35,756 nucleotides of DNA from an uncultured Alphaproteobacteria bacterium (GTDB taxonomy: Bacteria > Pseudomonadota > Alphaproteobacteria > HIMB59 > GCA-002718135): positions 1 through 35,756 of the forward strand of contig CACEMP010000014.1 of assembly GCA_902560675.1 (NCBI GenBank), in the 5' to 3' direction. The notes under the pieces are model-generated. The model was given only the letters and a program-made list of their open reading frames with translations, was not told the DNA's origin and ran no database searches. The position numbers and the translations under genes were made by a program. Below, piece after piece: positions 8,270 through 21,458 of this stretch (position 1 is its first letter; each line of letters starts with the position of its first letter).

Positions 8270-9332
8270 GTCTTTAATTTCTCTTAGACAACTTTTAGAT
8301 CACGCAGCTGAAAATAATTATGGCGTACCTGCATTTAATGTTAATAATTTAGAAGCAATTAGAGCAATAATGGAAGGGGCTAAAGAATTGAATAGTCCTG
8401 TAATACTTCAAGCTTCAGGTGCCGCAAGGAAATATGCTGGTCCAATCTTTGTAAAAAAACTAGTTGAAGCGGCAATGGATGAATTTTCAGAAATACCAAC
8501 AGTTTTACATCAAGATCATGGTGGCTCTCCAAAAGACTGTAAAAACTGCATAGAACTTGGTTTTACATCTGTGATGATGGATGGTTCGCTGTTAGATGAT
8601 CAAAAAACACCTTCAGATTTTGAATATAATGTAAGAGTTACTAAAGAAACAACTGATATGGCTCATGCATTAGGGGTTTCGGTAGAAGGAGAGATAGGCT
8701 GTTTGGGTTCTTTAGAGACAGGAACAGGTGAAAAAGAAGATGGAGTTGGTGCGGAAGGTAAACTTGACCATTATCAACTATTAACTGATCCCGATGAAGC
8801 TTCAGACTTTGTTAAGGCTACAAATGTTGATGCATTAGCTATTGCTATTGGTACAAGTCACGGTGCTTATAAATTTTCCAGACCACCAACTGGAGATATA
8901 TTAGCAATAAATAGAATAAAAGAAATACACTCAAGACTTCCAAATACACATTTAGTTATGCATGGCTCATCTTCAGTTCCGCAAGATTTAATAAAAACTA
9001 TTAATGAACATGGTGGAAAAATAAAAAAGACATATGGTGTACCAATTTCTGAAATTCAAGAAGGCATAAAACATGGCGTAAGAAAAGTTAACGTTGATAC
9101 TGATTTAAGATTAGCTGCAACTGCTGCAGTAAGAAAATACTTCCATGAGAATCCTTCACAATTTGATCCTCGTAAATATTTATTACTTTCTAAGGATGCT
9201 ATGAAAGAAGTTGTTAAAAGTAGATTGCAAGAATTTGGAACTGCAGGAAATGCTTCTTCTATTAATTCAATTTCTCTTGGAGCAATGGCTACAAAATATA
9301 AATCTGGAGAATTTACAGCAGTCATAAATTAA
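8268..9332 (+). CDS. fba: Class II fructose-bisphosphate aldolase (calvin-cycle subtype)
   Basis: Zn-dependent aldolase that reversibly splits fructose 1,6-bisphosphate into DHAP and glyceraldehyde 3-phosphate, in the cytoplasm. At 354 residues it has the longer calvin-type (CbbA) form common in alphaproteobacteria. Visible active-site features are D83-H84 in LHQDHGGS, the VEGEIG block with E140 and E142, H198 in GTSHGAY, and H232-G-S-S-S, then NVDTDLR near 273-280. The subtype-specific insert ([19 protein letters not shown]) is present. This makes a true FBA more likely than a tagatose-bisphosphate or inositol-pathway aldolase. It lies between the transporter permeases and oxidoreductase genes, so the gene set appears to link sugar uptake directly to triose-phosphate formation. 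A hairpin-forming repeat precedes its ATG. Confidence 0.93.
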   Translation: MSLISLRQLLDHAAENNYGVPAFNVNNLEAIRAIMEGAKELNSPVILQASGAARKYAGPIFVKKLVEAAMDEFSEIPTVLHQDHGGSPKDCKNCIELGFTSVMMDGSLLDDQKTPSDFEYNVRVTKETTDMAHALGVSVEGEIGCLGSLETGTGEKEDGVGAEGKLDHYQLLTDPDEASDFVKATNVDALAIAIGTSHGAYKFSRPPTGDILAINRIKEIHSRLPNTHLVMHGSSSVPQDLIKTINEHGGKIKKTYGVPISEIQEGIKHGVRKVNVDTDLRLAATAAVRKYFHENPSQFDPRKYLLLSKDAMKEVVKSRLQEFGTAGNASSINSISLGAMATKYKSGEFTAVIN

Positions 9333-9377
9333 AATTTTTTTATTGAAAAAATAAATTTTTTATTTCACAATACTTTA

Positions 9378-10211
9378 GTGAAAAAAATTTCAAAACTTGA
9401 TGAATATCTTTTTGATTTAAATGGATACCTTATTATAAATAATGCATTAAATAAAAAAGAACTAAAAGATCTTAATAATATTCTTGATAAGTTAAAAAAT
9501 ATTAAAAACGATGAATGGGCAGGCTATGTTCATGGTCATAATTATGGTGGAAAAGAGGGTTTAAATCTTCAGCAAATTTATGAAGCTGGAAAACCATTTG
9601 AAAAATTAATTGATCATCCATCATGGATAAATCATATGTTACATTTTGTTGGAGGAAAGGGTACTTTTGATCATCTTCATGGACCTCTTTTTATTGATGA
9701 AAACTTTGCCAATATTCGTGGACCTGGTGAAGCTATTGGTATTCATTCCGGCAATCCTGAGGGTTTGCAAAGAAATCATTATAGATATCAAAATGGAAAA
9801 TTTCATTGTTCACAAGTAAATATTCTTCTTGCACTAACAAATATTGGTCCAGGTGATGGTGGAACTGTTATAATTCCATCTTCACATAAATCAAATATTG
9901 TACATCCAGAATTTAGAGATAATAAAATGTTAAAAGGAGGCAAAGTATCTTCAGCAGAAGGAATGACTGGAGCTAAAGAAGTTTATATGAAAGCTGGAGA
10001 TGCTCTTTTATTTGTTGACTCACTCTGTCATGGATCAGCAAAAAGAATAAATAAAGGTGAAAGAAGAATAGTTGTTTATAGATATGGACCTTCTTGGGGT
10101 TTCTTTAGGCATCCATACAGACCATCTAAAGATCTTTTATCAAGACTATCAAAATTTCAAAAAAAAATAGTTATGCCTCATCAAAATGTGTTAACACCTA
10201 ATAATAAATAA
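9378..10211 (+). CDS. Phytanoyl-CoA dioxygenase (PhyH)-like protein
   Basis: A 277-residue cytoplasmic protein of the PhyH-like double-stranded beta-helix group. Family signatures are ALTNIGPGDGGTVIIPSSHKSN (about 152-173, read in two parts: ALTNIGPGDGG and VIIPSSHKSN), AGDALLFVDSLCHGSAKR with distal H218, and the 2-oxoglutarate-binding Arg candidates R229/R230. The usual HxD iron motif is not obvious: the nearest histidines, H123 (IHSG) and H143 (FHCS), lack the Asp. Either the metal site is variant or the enzyme is not a normal Fe/2-oxoglutarate oxygenase. The start is GTG at 9378; no nearby ATG gives a complete N-terminus and no strong ribosome site is visible. It lies in the sugar operon ahead of a Gfo/Idh/MocA gene, so a small-molecule rather than a fatty-acyl substrate is inferred. 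Confidence 0.8.
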   Translation: MKKISKLDEYLFDLNGYLIINNALNKKELKDLNNILDKLKNIKNDEWAGYVHGHNYGGKEGLNLQQIYEAGKPFEKLIDHPSWINHMLHFVGGKGTFDHLHGPLFIDENFANIRGPGEAIGIHSGNPEGLQRNHYRYQNGKFHCSQVNILLALTNIGPGDGGTVIIPSSHKSNIVHPEFRDNKMLKGGKVSSAEGMTGAKEVYMKAGDALLFVDSLCHGSAKRINKGERRIVVYRYGPSWGFFRHPYRPSKDLLSRLSKFQKKIVMPHQNVLTPNNK

Positions 10212-10212
10212 A

Positions 10213-11256
10213 ATGGAAAAAATTAAATGGGGTATCATTGGCCCTGGAAATATTGCAAATAATTTTGCTGATGGATTAAAAGGTTCCTATTCTGGACAAT
10301 TAGTTAGCATAGCGAGTAAAAGTGAAGATCGTAGGAAAAATTTTGGGGATAAATATGATATTCATCCTGATTTTAGATTTGATTCTTATGAAGATATCAT
10401 AAATTCAGAACATATAGACGCTATATATATTTCCACACCTCATACTTTACACGCTCAATGGACAATAAAAGCTGCCGGTAAAGGTAAGCACATCCTTTGT
10501 GAGAAACCTGGAGCTATAAATTTTAATGAAGGAAAGAAAATTATTGATGCGGTAAGAGAAGCTGGTGTGTTTTATATGGAGGGCTTTATGTATCGTTGCC
10601 ATCCACAAATTCCAAAACTAGTCGAGATTATTAAAAACAAAATTATAGGAGATGTAATATCTGTTGAAACCTCTTTTGGTTTTGATATGGGTAAGACTAT
10701 ACCTGATCACAGGTTATTTAATAAAAATTTAGCAGGCGGGGGTATACTTGATGTTGGGCTATATCCCATTTCTTTTTCTAGACTAATAGCAGGAGTAGCA
10801 ACAGGAGATAAATTTTTAGAACCAAAATTTTTAAATGCTGAAGCAAAAATAGGGGAAACAGGTGTTGATGAAATCGCTCATGCAAATTTAGAATTTAAAA
10901 ATGGTATAAAAGCTAAAGTATCAACGGCCATTAGAGAAACAATGAAAAATAATGCAATTATCATAGGTTCAGAGGGAAAAATTGAATTACCTGATCCGTG
11001 GATCCCAGGTAGAGATGGTGGTCCATATCATGCAAAAATTATTATAAATAAAAATGAAAATGAAGAAATAGTCGATGTCAAAGGAACTGAACACCTTTTT
11101 TTCTTTGAAGCAGAACTTGCTAGTCAATGTATTGCAAAAGAAAAAACCGAACCTCCTCATCCAGCAATGACTTGGGAAGATACATTAGGAAATCTTAAAG
11201 CTCTTGATATATGGAGACAGAAAGTAAATTATAAACTACCACAGGATGAAATATGA
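10213..11256 (+). CDS. Gfo/Idh/MocA-family NAD(P)-dependent oxidoreductase 1
   Basis: A 347-residue dehydrogenase. The N-terminal Rossmann fold opens with WGIIGPGNIA (residues 6-15). The conserved catalytic-lysine motif is C96-E97-K98-P99. The C-terminal alpha/beta domain carries GGGILDVGLYP, the Asp/Tyr motif lining the sugar pocket. The tight P-G-A after CEKP and the YMEGFMYRCHP segment recall the dihydrodiol-dehydrogenase/glucose-fructose oxidoreductase branch. Family members oxidise or reduce sugars, inositols and their keto forms. The gene starts 1 base after the PhyH-like stop and overlaps the next gene by 4 bases (ATGA), so it is firmly inside the operon. Substrate unknown. Confidence 0.9.
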   Translation: MEKIKWGIIGPGNIANNFADGLKGSYSGQLVSIASKSEDRRKNFGDKYDIHPDFRFDSYEDIINSEHIDAIYISTPHTLHAQWTIKAAGKGKHILCEKPGAINFNEGKKIIDAVREAGVFYMEGFMYRCHPQIPKLVEIIKNKIIGDVISVETSFGFDMGKTIPDHRLFNKNLAGGGILDVGLYPISFSRLIAGVATGDKFLEPKFLNAEAKIGETGVDEIAHANLEFKNGIKAKVSTAIRETMKNNAIIIGSEGKIELPDPWIPGRDGGPYHAKIIINKNENEEIVDVKGTEHLFFFEAELASQCIAKEKTEPPHPAMTWEDTLGNLKALDIWRQKVNYKLPQDEI

Positions 11257-12212
11257 AATACGATAGAATAGAAGGAATAGACAAAGACATATCTAAACTT
11301 GTAATGGGATGTGATAATCAAGATGATATCAGTGAAGCTTCAAAGTTATGGGATCATTGGGTTGAAGTTGGTGGCAATATGTTTGATACGGCATTTATTT
11401 ATGGTGGTGGAAATCATGAAAAAGTTTTAGGACAATGGCTGACAAATAATAACAATAGAGAAGATGTTCTAATTTTGGGCAAAGGTGCTCACACACCTGA
11501 CTGTAATCCTGAAGCTATCTCAAAACAGTTAACTATTTCTCTTGAAAGAATGAAAACAGATTATGTGGACATTTATATTATGCATCGTGATAATAATGAT
11601 TATCCAGTTGATGAGTTTATTGATGTTTTAAATGTAGAAAAAGAAAAAGGAAGAATAAAAATATTTGGTGGTTCAAATTGGACTATTGAAAGATTCAAAA
11701 AAGGAAATGACTGGGCACAAAAAAATAATAAACAAGAAATGTCTATATTAAATAATAATTTAGCTCTTGCTAAAATGATTAATCCACTTTGGAATGGATG
11801 TTTATCATCAAATGATAATGAAATTTTGGATTATCTTAATACTACTCAAAAATCTCATATGTCGTGGTCAAGTCAAGCGAGAGGTTATTTTTTAGATGAT
11901 AAAATTACCAATGAAATAGAAAGAAAAATTACAGAGGCTGAGTCATCCTGGAGAAAACCAGGTGAAAAATCTAGCGGACCTATAAGTTGTTATGATAGTG
12001 AGGATAATAGGGAGAGAAAAAAAAGAGCTAGTGAATTAGCAGAAAAAAAAGGATACTCTGCAAATAATATTGCAGCAAGCTGGACATTAAACCAATCTTT
12101 TCCATCTTTTGCTTTAATAGGCCCTAGATCAATTGCTGAATTGGATACCACTCTTCCTTGTTTAGATATAGAATTAAGTAAAGAAGAGATAAACTGGTTA
12201 AATCTAAATTAA
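11253..12212 (+). CDS. Aldo/keto reductase
   Basis: A 319-residue AKR-superfamily TIM barrel. The complete catalytic tetrad can be located: D45 in FDTAFIYG, Y50, K77 in LGKGAH, and H111 in IMHRDN. Other family marks are LERMKTDYVDIY (about 97-108), GGSNW (about 138), WSSQARGYF, and IGPRSIAELD near the C-terminus, where NADP(H) binds. It would interconvert a carbonyl and an alcohol on a sugar-like substrate. It overlaps the preceding dehydrogenase by ATGA and lies 15 bases before the isomerase gene. Redox pairing with the two Gfo/Idh/MocA enzymes is inferred from the operon only. Confidence 0.9.
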   Translation: MKYDRIEGIDKDISKLVMGCDNQDDISEASKLWDHWVEVGGNMFDTAFIYGGGNHEKVLGQWLTNNNNREDVLILGKGAHTPDCNPEAISKQLTISLERMKTDYVDIYIMHRDNNDYPVDEFIDVLNVEKEKGRIKIFGGSNWTIERFKKGNDWAQKNNKQEMSILNNNLALAKMINPLWNGCLSSNDNEILDYLNTTQKSHMSWSSQARGYFLDDKITNEIERKITEAESSWRKPGEKSSGPISCYDSEDNRERKKRASELAEKKGYSANNIAASWTLNQSFPSFALIGPRSIAELDTTLPCLDIELSKEEINWLNLN

Positions 12213-12227
12213 TGGAGCAAATTTAAA

Positions 12228-13001
12228 ATGGAAAAAAAAGAAATATCAATGCAACTCTATACTACAAGACACTTTAAGCCTTATAATCCAATACTTAAAT
12301 TTTTATCAGATTCAGGTATCGTTAATATTGAACTTTTTGGTTTAGAGTCAATGAATATAGATGAATTTAAATCAATTATGGATCAATCAAATATTACATC
12401 AAAATCTACCCATGTTAGTTATGAATCTTTATCAGATCCACGTGATATCATAAATCGTGCAAATAAAATGAATATCAAACATGTTATCGTACCCGCTCCT
12501 CCAGCAAGAAAAGATACCGAATTTAAAAACACATTTAATATGAATGAGGAGGAATGGATAGAATTTGGAAAAAAATTATCTTCTTATGTAAATGTTTTTG
12601 AAGATTCTGGATTAACACTTGGTTATCATAATCACTCTTATGAATTCAAGCCACTACCAAGTGGAAAGCTTCCTATTGAGTGTATGATGAATCATAATGA
12701 AAACTTGAAATTTGAAATTGATTTAGGTTGGGCAATTGCAGGTGGCGCTGATCCTATTCCTTGGATAAATAAATATTCAAATAAAATTATTGGATGTCAC
12801 TTAAAAGATTTTTATGATCAAACTAAAAATTTATTAGAGCACGAAGAACAGTCTGCAGTTGGAGATGGATTTATTGATTGGAAAACACTAATTACTGAAG
12901 TCAAGAAAACGCCTTGCGAGGTATTTGTTTTAGAACACGATGATCCTAAAGACTATAAAGAATTCACAACTAAATCATTGGCAAATTTAGAAAATATATA
13001 A
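12228..13001 (+). CDS. Sugar phosphate isomerase/epimerase-like TIM barrel (xylose isomerase-like)
   Basis: A 257-residue protein of the AP-endonuclease-2/xylose-isomerase-like fold. The metal-site pattern is visible: E35 in NIELFG, H134 and H136 in GYHNHSYEF, D165 in EIDLGWA, H191 in CHLKDF, and E236 in LEHDD. The family includes IolE/IolI, hydroxypyruvate isomerase and 3-keto-sugar-processing isomerases. GGAG-like bases at 12214-12217 give a modest ribosome site. Its stop overlaps the next start (TAATG). Pairing of this fold with Gfo/Idh/MocA dehydrogenases is characteristic of inositol and keto-sugar catabolism (family knowledge). The exact reaction is not assignable. Confidence 0.86.
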   Translation: MEKKEISMQLYTTRHFKPYNPILKFLSDSGIVNIELFGLESMNIDEFKSIMDQSNITSKSTHVSYESLSDPRDIINRANKMNIKHVIVPAPPARKDTEFKNTFNMNEEEWIEFGKKLSSYVNVFEDSGLTLGYHNHSYEFKPLPSGKLPIECMMNHNENLKFEIDLGWAIAGGADPIPWINKYSNKIIGCHLKDFYDQTKNLLEHEEQSAVGDGFIDWKTLITEVKKTPCEVFVLEHDDPKDYKEFTTKSLANLENI

Positions 13002-14125
13002 TGAATATTGGTATAATTGGCTGTGGAAATATTTCTGAGACATATTTTGAGTGCCAAAAAATATTTAATAATTTTAAGATAGTTGCTTGTGCTGATATCA
13101 ATAAAGAAGCCTCATCCAGTGCTGCATCTAAATATAATGTTAAGGAGTTATCAGTTGATGAAATTGTAGAAAATAATGAAATTGATATAATTATTAATTT
13201 AACAATACCTGCAGCTCACAAGAAAATTATAACAAAATCACTACTTAAAGGAAAACATTGTTTTAGTGAAAAACCATTGGCAATGAATTTTAAAGAAGGT
13301 TTAGAAATACAAAAGTTAGCAAATAAAAAAGGTTTGTATGTTGGTTGTGCTCCAGATACATTTTTAGGAGCAGCAGGCCAAAGAGCAAGAAAATTAATTG
13401 AAGACAATAAGATAGGAAAAATTGTTTTAGGTACTTTTAATTTGATGTCTCATGGGATGGAGCATTGGCACCCTAATCCAGATTTTTTCTTTAAACCCGG
13501 CGCAGGACCAGTTTTTGATGTCGGTGTTTATTACATTACTCAATTAGTTAATTTAATTGGTCCAGTGAAACAAATAAATGCAATCAGTGGTACTGCTAGA
13601 AATGAGAGAATAATAACTAGTCAGCCCAGATATGGTGAAAAAATTAAAGTAGAAACACCAACAACATTAATGGGCTCCTTAGAATTTCAAAATAATGCAA
13701 AAATCCAGTTTTTTTGCACTTGGGATGTCTGGAAAAATAATCACTCAACAATTGAACTTTACGGACTAGAAGGATCAATGATTGTACCAGATCCAAATTT
13801 TTTTAGTGGTGATTTATTAATATCTCAAAAGGATAATGATTGGAAAACTATTAATAATGACAAAATGCTATTGGGAATTCCAAATAAAAGTGACGGAGAG
13901 GGCAATATAAAAGCAAACTATAGAGGTATTGGTCTTTCTGAAATGATTGACTCTATATTACAAAAACGTAAAGCAAGATGCTCTCTTGAATTATCTCTTC
14001 ACGTACTAGAGATTATGGATGGTATTATTAAATCAGCAGAGGAAAATAAACCTTATCAATTATCAACTAATCCTGATCAACCTAATTTATTTACTGAAGA
14101 AGAGATAAAAAGTTTAAAACTATAA
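13001..14125 (+). CDS. Gfo/Idh/MocA-family NAD(P)-dependent oxidoreductase 2
   Basis: A 374-residue second dehydrogenase of this family, clearly different from the one at 10213. The Rossmann start is IGIIGCGNIS (3-12), followed by an acidic residue D32 after the second strand, which favours NAD(H). The catalytic motif is E90-K91-P92-L93. The substrate domain shows the NPDFFFKPGAGPVFDVGVYY block (here about 157-176). Two non-identical members in one operon suggest two distinct redox steps or an oxidation and a re-reduction. It is the last gene of the plus-strand locus and ends 29 bases before the convergent mlaC. No terminator hairpin is evident between them. Confidence 0.9.
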   Translation: MNIGIIGCGNISETYFECQKIFNNFKIVACADINKEASSSAASKYNVKELSVDEIVENNEIDIIINLTIPAAHKKIITKSLLKGKHCFSEKPLAMNFKEGLEIQKLANKKGLYVGCAPDTFLGAAGQRARKLIEDNKIGKIVLGTFNLMSHGMEHWHPNPDFFFKPGAGPVFDVGVYYITQLVNLIGPVKQINAISGTARNERIITSQPRYGEKIKVETPTTLMGSLEFQNNAKIQFFCTWDVWKNNHSTIELYGLEGSMIVPDPNFFSGDLLISQKDNDWKTINNDKMLLGIPNKSDGEGNIKANYRGIGLSEMIDSILQKRKARCSLELSLHVLEIMDGIIKSAEENKPYQLSTNPDQPNLFTEEEIKSLKL

Positions 14126-14154
14126 TTAATTAGAATCTTAATTTACATATTTGG

Positions 14155-14760
14155 TTACTGTTCAGTAATTTTTTGGTAGCTTATTTTGTTTTGATCAGAC
14201 AAAACATTATTAAATTTTGACAAATCATTATCAACTTTTTTCAACATTGAATTAAATTCTGATCTTTTTGTTACAACTAATGAAATATCAGCAACTATCA
14301 AATCAATTACAAAATATTTATCTTTTGATTTTTTGACTCGCCAAGTTACAACAACTGAACCTGTATCTGAAAATATTTCCATATCAACTAAAATTATATT
14401 ATTTTTTTTATCTATCTGAGAATTTGATAATTCATATTTTTGATCAGTATATCCCCTCATCATTGAAGCAATATTTAATGCTAAGTGTCTTTTAAAATTT
14501 TTTATATAATCTTGTTTTGTATTTTTTGAAGCTTTTTTCCACGATTCTCCAGCTATAAATTTTGCTATACCGGTTCCTGCAAAATTATTATTTATTGTTT
14601 CTTCAATAATTTTAAATCTGTTTTCATTGCTTAAATCTTTTTTATAAGCATCTAAAATAATATCAATTTCTTTTTCTAACCAATTTAAGGCTTCATCTGC
14701 TTTAGTTTGTCCTGAAAAAATAAAGAAAGAAAAAATAAATAATATTTTAATAAATTTCAT
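14155..14760 (-). CDS. mlaC: MlaC/Ttg2-family periplasmic phospholipid-binding protein
   Basis: A 201-residue exported protein. The signal peptide is about residues 1-21, with a TKA/DE-like cleavage site. The mature part matches the MlaC (toluene-tolerance Ttg2) pattern: an early ILDAYKKDLS helix, FAGTGIAKFIAG near 60 (the usual F-x-x-x-x-x-A-x-x-x-G block), then NFKRHLALNIASMMRGY and VDMEIFSDTGSVVVTWRVKK. MlaC shuttles phospholipids between outer-membrane MlaA and the inner-membrane MlaFEDB complex. The start overlaps the mlaA stop by one base, so the two are co-expressed. The mlaFEDB genes are not in this window. Confidence 0.85.
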   Translation of the reverse strand: MKFIKILFIFSFFIFSGQTKADEALNWLEKEIDIILDAYKKDLSNENRFKIIEETINNNFAGTGIAKFIAGESWKKASKNTKQDYIKNFKRHLALNIASMMRGYTDQKYELSNSQIDKKNNIILVDMEIFSDTGSVVVTWRVKKSKDKYFVIDLIVADISLVVTKRSEFNSMLKKVDNDLSKFNNVLSDQNKISYQKITEQ

Positions 14761-15545
14761 TACTCAAATTCTATACTAATAAGAGGAAGAGGTGTGAGTT
14801 CACTATCATCAATATTATTGATAGCAGCATTTCTATTTTGATAATATGAACTTCTTACTGCTGCATAATAATCAACAGAATTATCTCTCAAAGCATTAAC
14901 TTCATCTATAATTTTTGATCTTTGATCAACAGCATTAACGGCAGTTCTCATAGGAACTATCCACGCTTCACCCTCACTAACAAAATATGCATTCATTGGA
15001 TCAGTTACCATAGTCATAACCATACCAGTAGTATCTCTTAAATTTGATGGTCCAAATAAAGGAAGCACTACGAAAAAGCCATCGCCTACACCCCATGTAG
15101 CTAGAGTTTGACCAAAATCTTCCTCCTTCTCTTCAAGTCCAAATCTATCGGCAACATCAAATAATCCAAAAACTCCTAAAGTTGAATTAACTAAAAACCT
15201 TCCTGTTGATTCTACTGAATTTTTACCTTGTCCTTGTAAAAGTTGATTTACAACTACAAGAGGTGTTCTAAGATTACTTAAAAAATTACTAATTCCTGAC
15301 TGTAAAGGTGATGGAAGTTTTTTATAACCTTTTGCTATCGGTTCTAATACAATTTTATCTGCAACATTATTAAAACTAAAAATTGCTCTATTTATTGGTT
15401 CTAAAGGATCATAAATTTCATCCTCAACTTGTGATGTTTGATAGTCATCTGGCTCAGCACTTACTTGATCTGATGCTGCTCCAAATAAGTTAAGTGAAAA
15501 CAATGTTAAGAATATTAAAATAAGAGTAAACTTTTTATGTTTCAT
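14760..15545 (-). CDS. mlaA: MlaA/VacJ-family outer-membrane lipid asymmetry protein without a lipobox
   Basis: A 261-residue VacJ/MlaA protein. The family signature YDPLEPINRAIFSFN starts near residue 45, and the conserved core follows: NLRTPLVVVNQLLQG, RFLVNSTLGVFGLFDVA, DFGQTLATWGVGDGFFVVLP and GPSNLRDT. MlaA extracts mislocalised phospholipids from the outer leaflet. Typical MlaA is a lipoprotein, but this N-terminus (LTLFSLNLFGAASDQ) contains no cysteine, so the signal peptide looks like a signal peptidase I type. The protein may be retained by its membrane-embedded helices alone. It heads a two-gene minus-strand unit with mlaC and diverges from uvrD across a 67-bp A/T-rich gap that must hold both promoters. 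Confidence 0.9.
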   Translation of the reverse strand: MKHKKFTLILIFLTLFSLNLFGAASDQVSAEPDDYQTSQVEDEIYDPLEPINRAIFSFNNVADKIVLEPIAKGYKKLPSPLQSGISNFLSNLRTPLVVVNQLLQGQGKNSVESTGRFLVNSTLGVFGLFDVADRFGLEEKEEDFGQTLATWGVGDGFFVVLPLFGPSNLRDTTGMVMTMVTDPMNAYFVSEGEAWIVPMRTAVNAVDQRSKIIDEVNALRDNSVDYYAAVRSSYYQNRNAAINNIDDSELTPLPLISIEFE

Positions 15546-15612
15546 AATTTTTATAATATCCTGTACTTAATATAGTTTATAAATAAGAAAATACTTATAT
15601 TATAGTAAAAAA

Positions 15613-20649
<5,037 letters not shown>

Positions 20650-20657
20650 TTATATTT

Positions 20658-20674
20658 TATATATATATATATAT
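20658..20674. repeat. TA dinucleotide tract in the bamD/ampD divergent gap
   Basis: A run of 17 strictly alternating T/A bases occupies much of the 39-bp gap between two divergent genes. It will melt easily and offers overlapping TATAAT-like -10 sites on both strands. Its length may vary by slippage, which could tune both genes. Confidence 0.7.
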
Positions 20675-20688
20675 TAAATAAAATTTGA

Positions 20689-21438
20689 ATGAAATTTATT
20701 AATAAATACAAATCTTCTAATTTTAATGAAAGAAAATTTTCAAAAATAGATTTAATAATAATTCATTATACAGCTTTAAAAAATATTGAAGAAGCAATAA
20801 AATTTTTAACTACTACTGAAAATAAAGTTAGCAGCCATTACGTAATTTCTAATAGTGGTGATATCTATTCTTTAGTAAAAGATGAAAAAAGGGCATGGCA
20901 TGCAGGTTTATCCAACTGGAAAAATAATACAGATATAAATTCAAGATCCATAGGAATAGAATTAGATTATAGTAAATTTAATTCAAACAATAAATTCACA
21001 AAAAAAATGCTTCAGTCTTTAAGCTTATTGCTAAAATTTTTAATTAATAAATATAATATAAATTATAAAAATGTTCTTGCTCATTCAGATATTTCCCCAT
21101 TTAGAAAGCAAGATCCTGGCCCCTCTTTTCCATGGAATTATCTTTACTCAAAAAGATTAGCTTACAAACCAAATATAAAAGTTAAATATGATTTAAAGAA
21201 ATTAGAAATTTGGTTTGAAAAAAATAGTTTTACAACAAAAAAACAAATATCACTATTTATTTTAAATTATATTGGGTACGATATTAGAGAAGTAAATATA
21301 AACAAATTATACTTTAAAAAACTAATCAAAGCTTATCAAATGAGATATTTACAAAAAAATTTATCTGAAAAAATAGATACTAAAACATTTAATTTTTTAT
21401 TGAAACATTATTTAAGTTTAGTCTTGACGAAAAACTAA
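20689..21438 (+). CDS. ampD: N-acetylmuramoyl-L-alanine amidase, AmpD-type, with C-terminal PG-binding-like domain
   Basis: A 249-residue Amidase_2 protein. It cleaves the lactyl-amide bond of anhydro-muropeptides during wall recycling. The zinc ligands are H26 in IIIHYTA, H132 in LAHSD and D142 in RKQDPGPSFPW, with E91 (GIELDY) and K140 as the expected catalytic helpers. There is no signal peptide, so it acts in the cytoplasm as AmpD does rather than as a periplasmic AmiD. Residues about 165-245 form a helical peptidoglycan-binding-like module (LFILNYIGYDI, FKKLIKAYQMRYL, DTKTFNFLLKHY), which short enterobacterial AmpD lacks. It ends just before rnpB; the likely rnpB -35 box lies in its last codons. 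Confidence 0.88.
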   Translation: MKFINKYKSSNFNERKFSKIDLIIIHYTALKNIEEAIKFLTTTENKVSSHYVISNSGDIYSLVKDEKRAWHAGLSNWKNNTDINSRSIGIELDYSKFNSNNKFTKKMLQSLSLLLKFLINKYNINYKNVLAHSDISPFRKQDPGPSFPWNYLYSKRLAYKPNIKVKYDLKKLEIWFEKNSFTTKKQISLFILNYIGYDIREVNINKLYFKKLIKAYQMRYLQKNLSEKIDTKTFNFLLKHYLSLVLTKN

Positions 21439-21451
21439 AAGAATTTAATAG
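21424..21451 (+). promoter_or_regulatory. Candidate rnpB promoter
   Basis: TTGACG at 21424-21429 differs from the -35 consensus by one base. A weak -10, TAATAG at 21446-21451, follows after 16 bases. Transcription would begin near 21458, exactly where the RNase P RNA P1 helix starts. The -35 lies within the last codons of ampD. TTTAAT at 21444 is a better -10 by sequence but its 14-base spacing is short. Confidence 0.45.
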
Positions 21452-21458
21452 ATCCTTT

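Noticed and set aside
8268..9332. Calling the aldolase a tagatose-bisphosphate or inositol-pathway (IolJ) aldolase because of the operon
   Set aside because: Length and insert match the calvin-type fructose-bisphosphate aldolase better than those shorter enzymes.
9333..9377. A terminator between the aldolase and the PhyH-like gene
   Set aside because: The gap is made of A and T runs that can pair weakly, but there is no G/C-containing stem.
4992..14125. A tRNA-borne mobile genomic island
   Set aside because: No integrase, no transposase and no second copy of the tRNA 3' end was seen; composition differs only mildly from the flanks.
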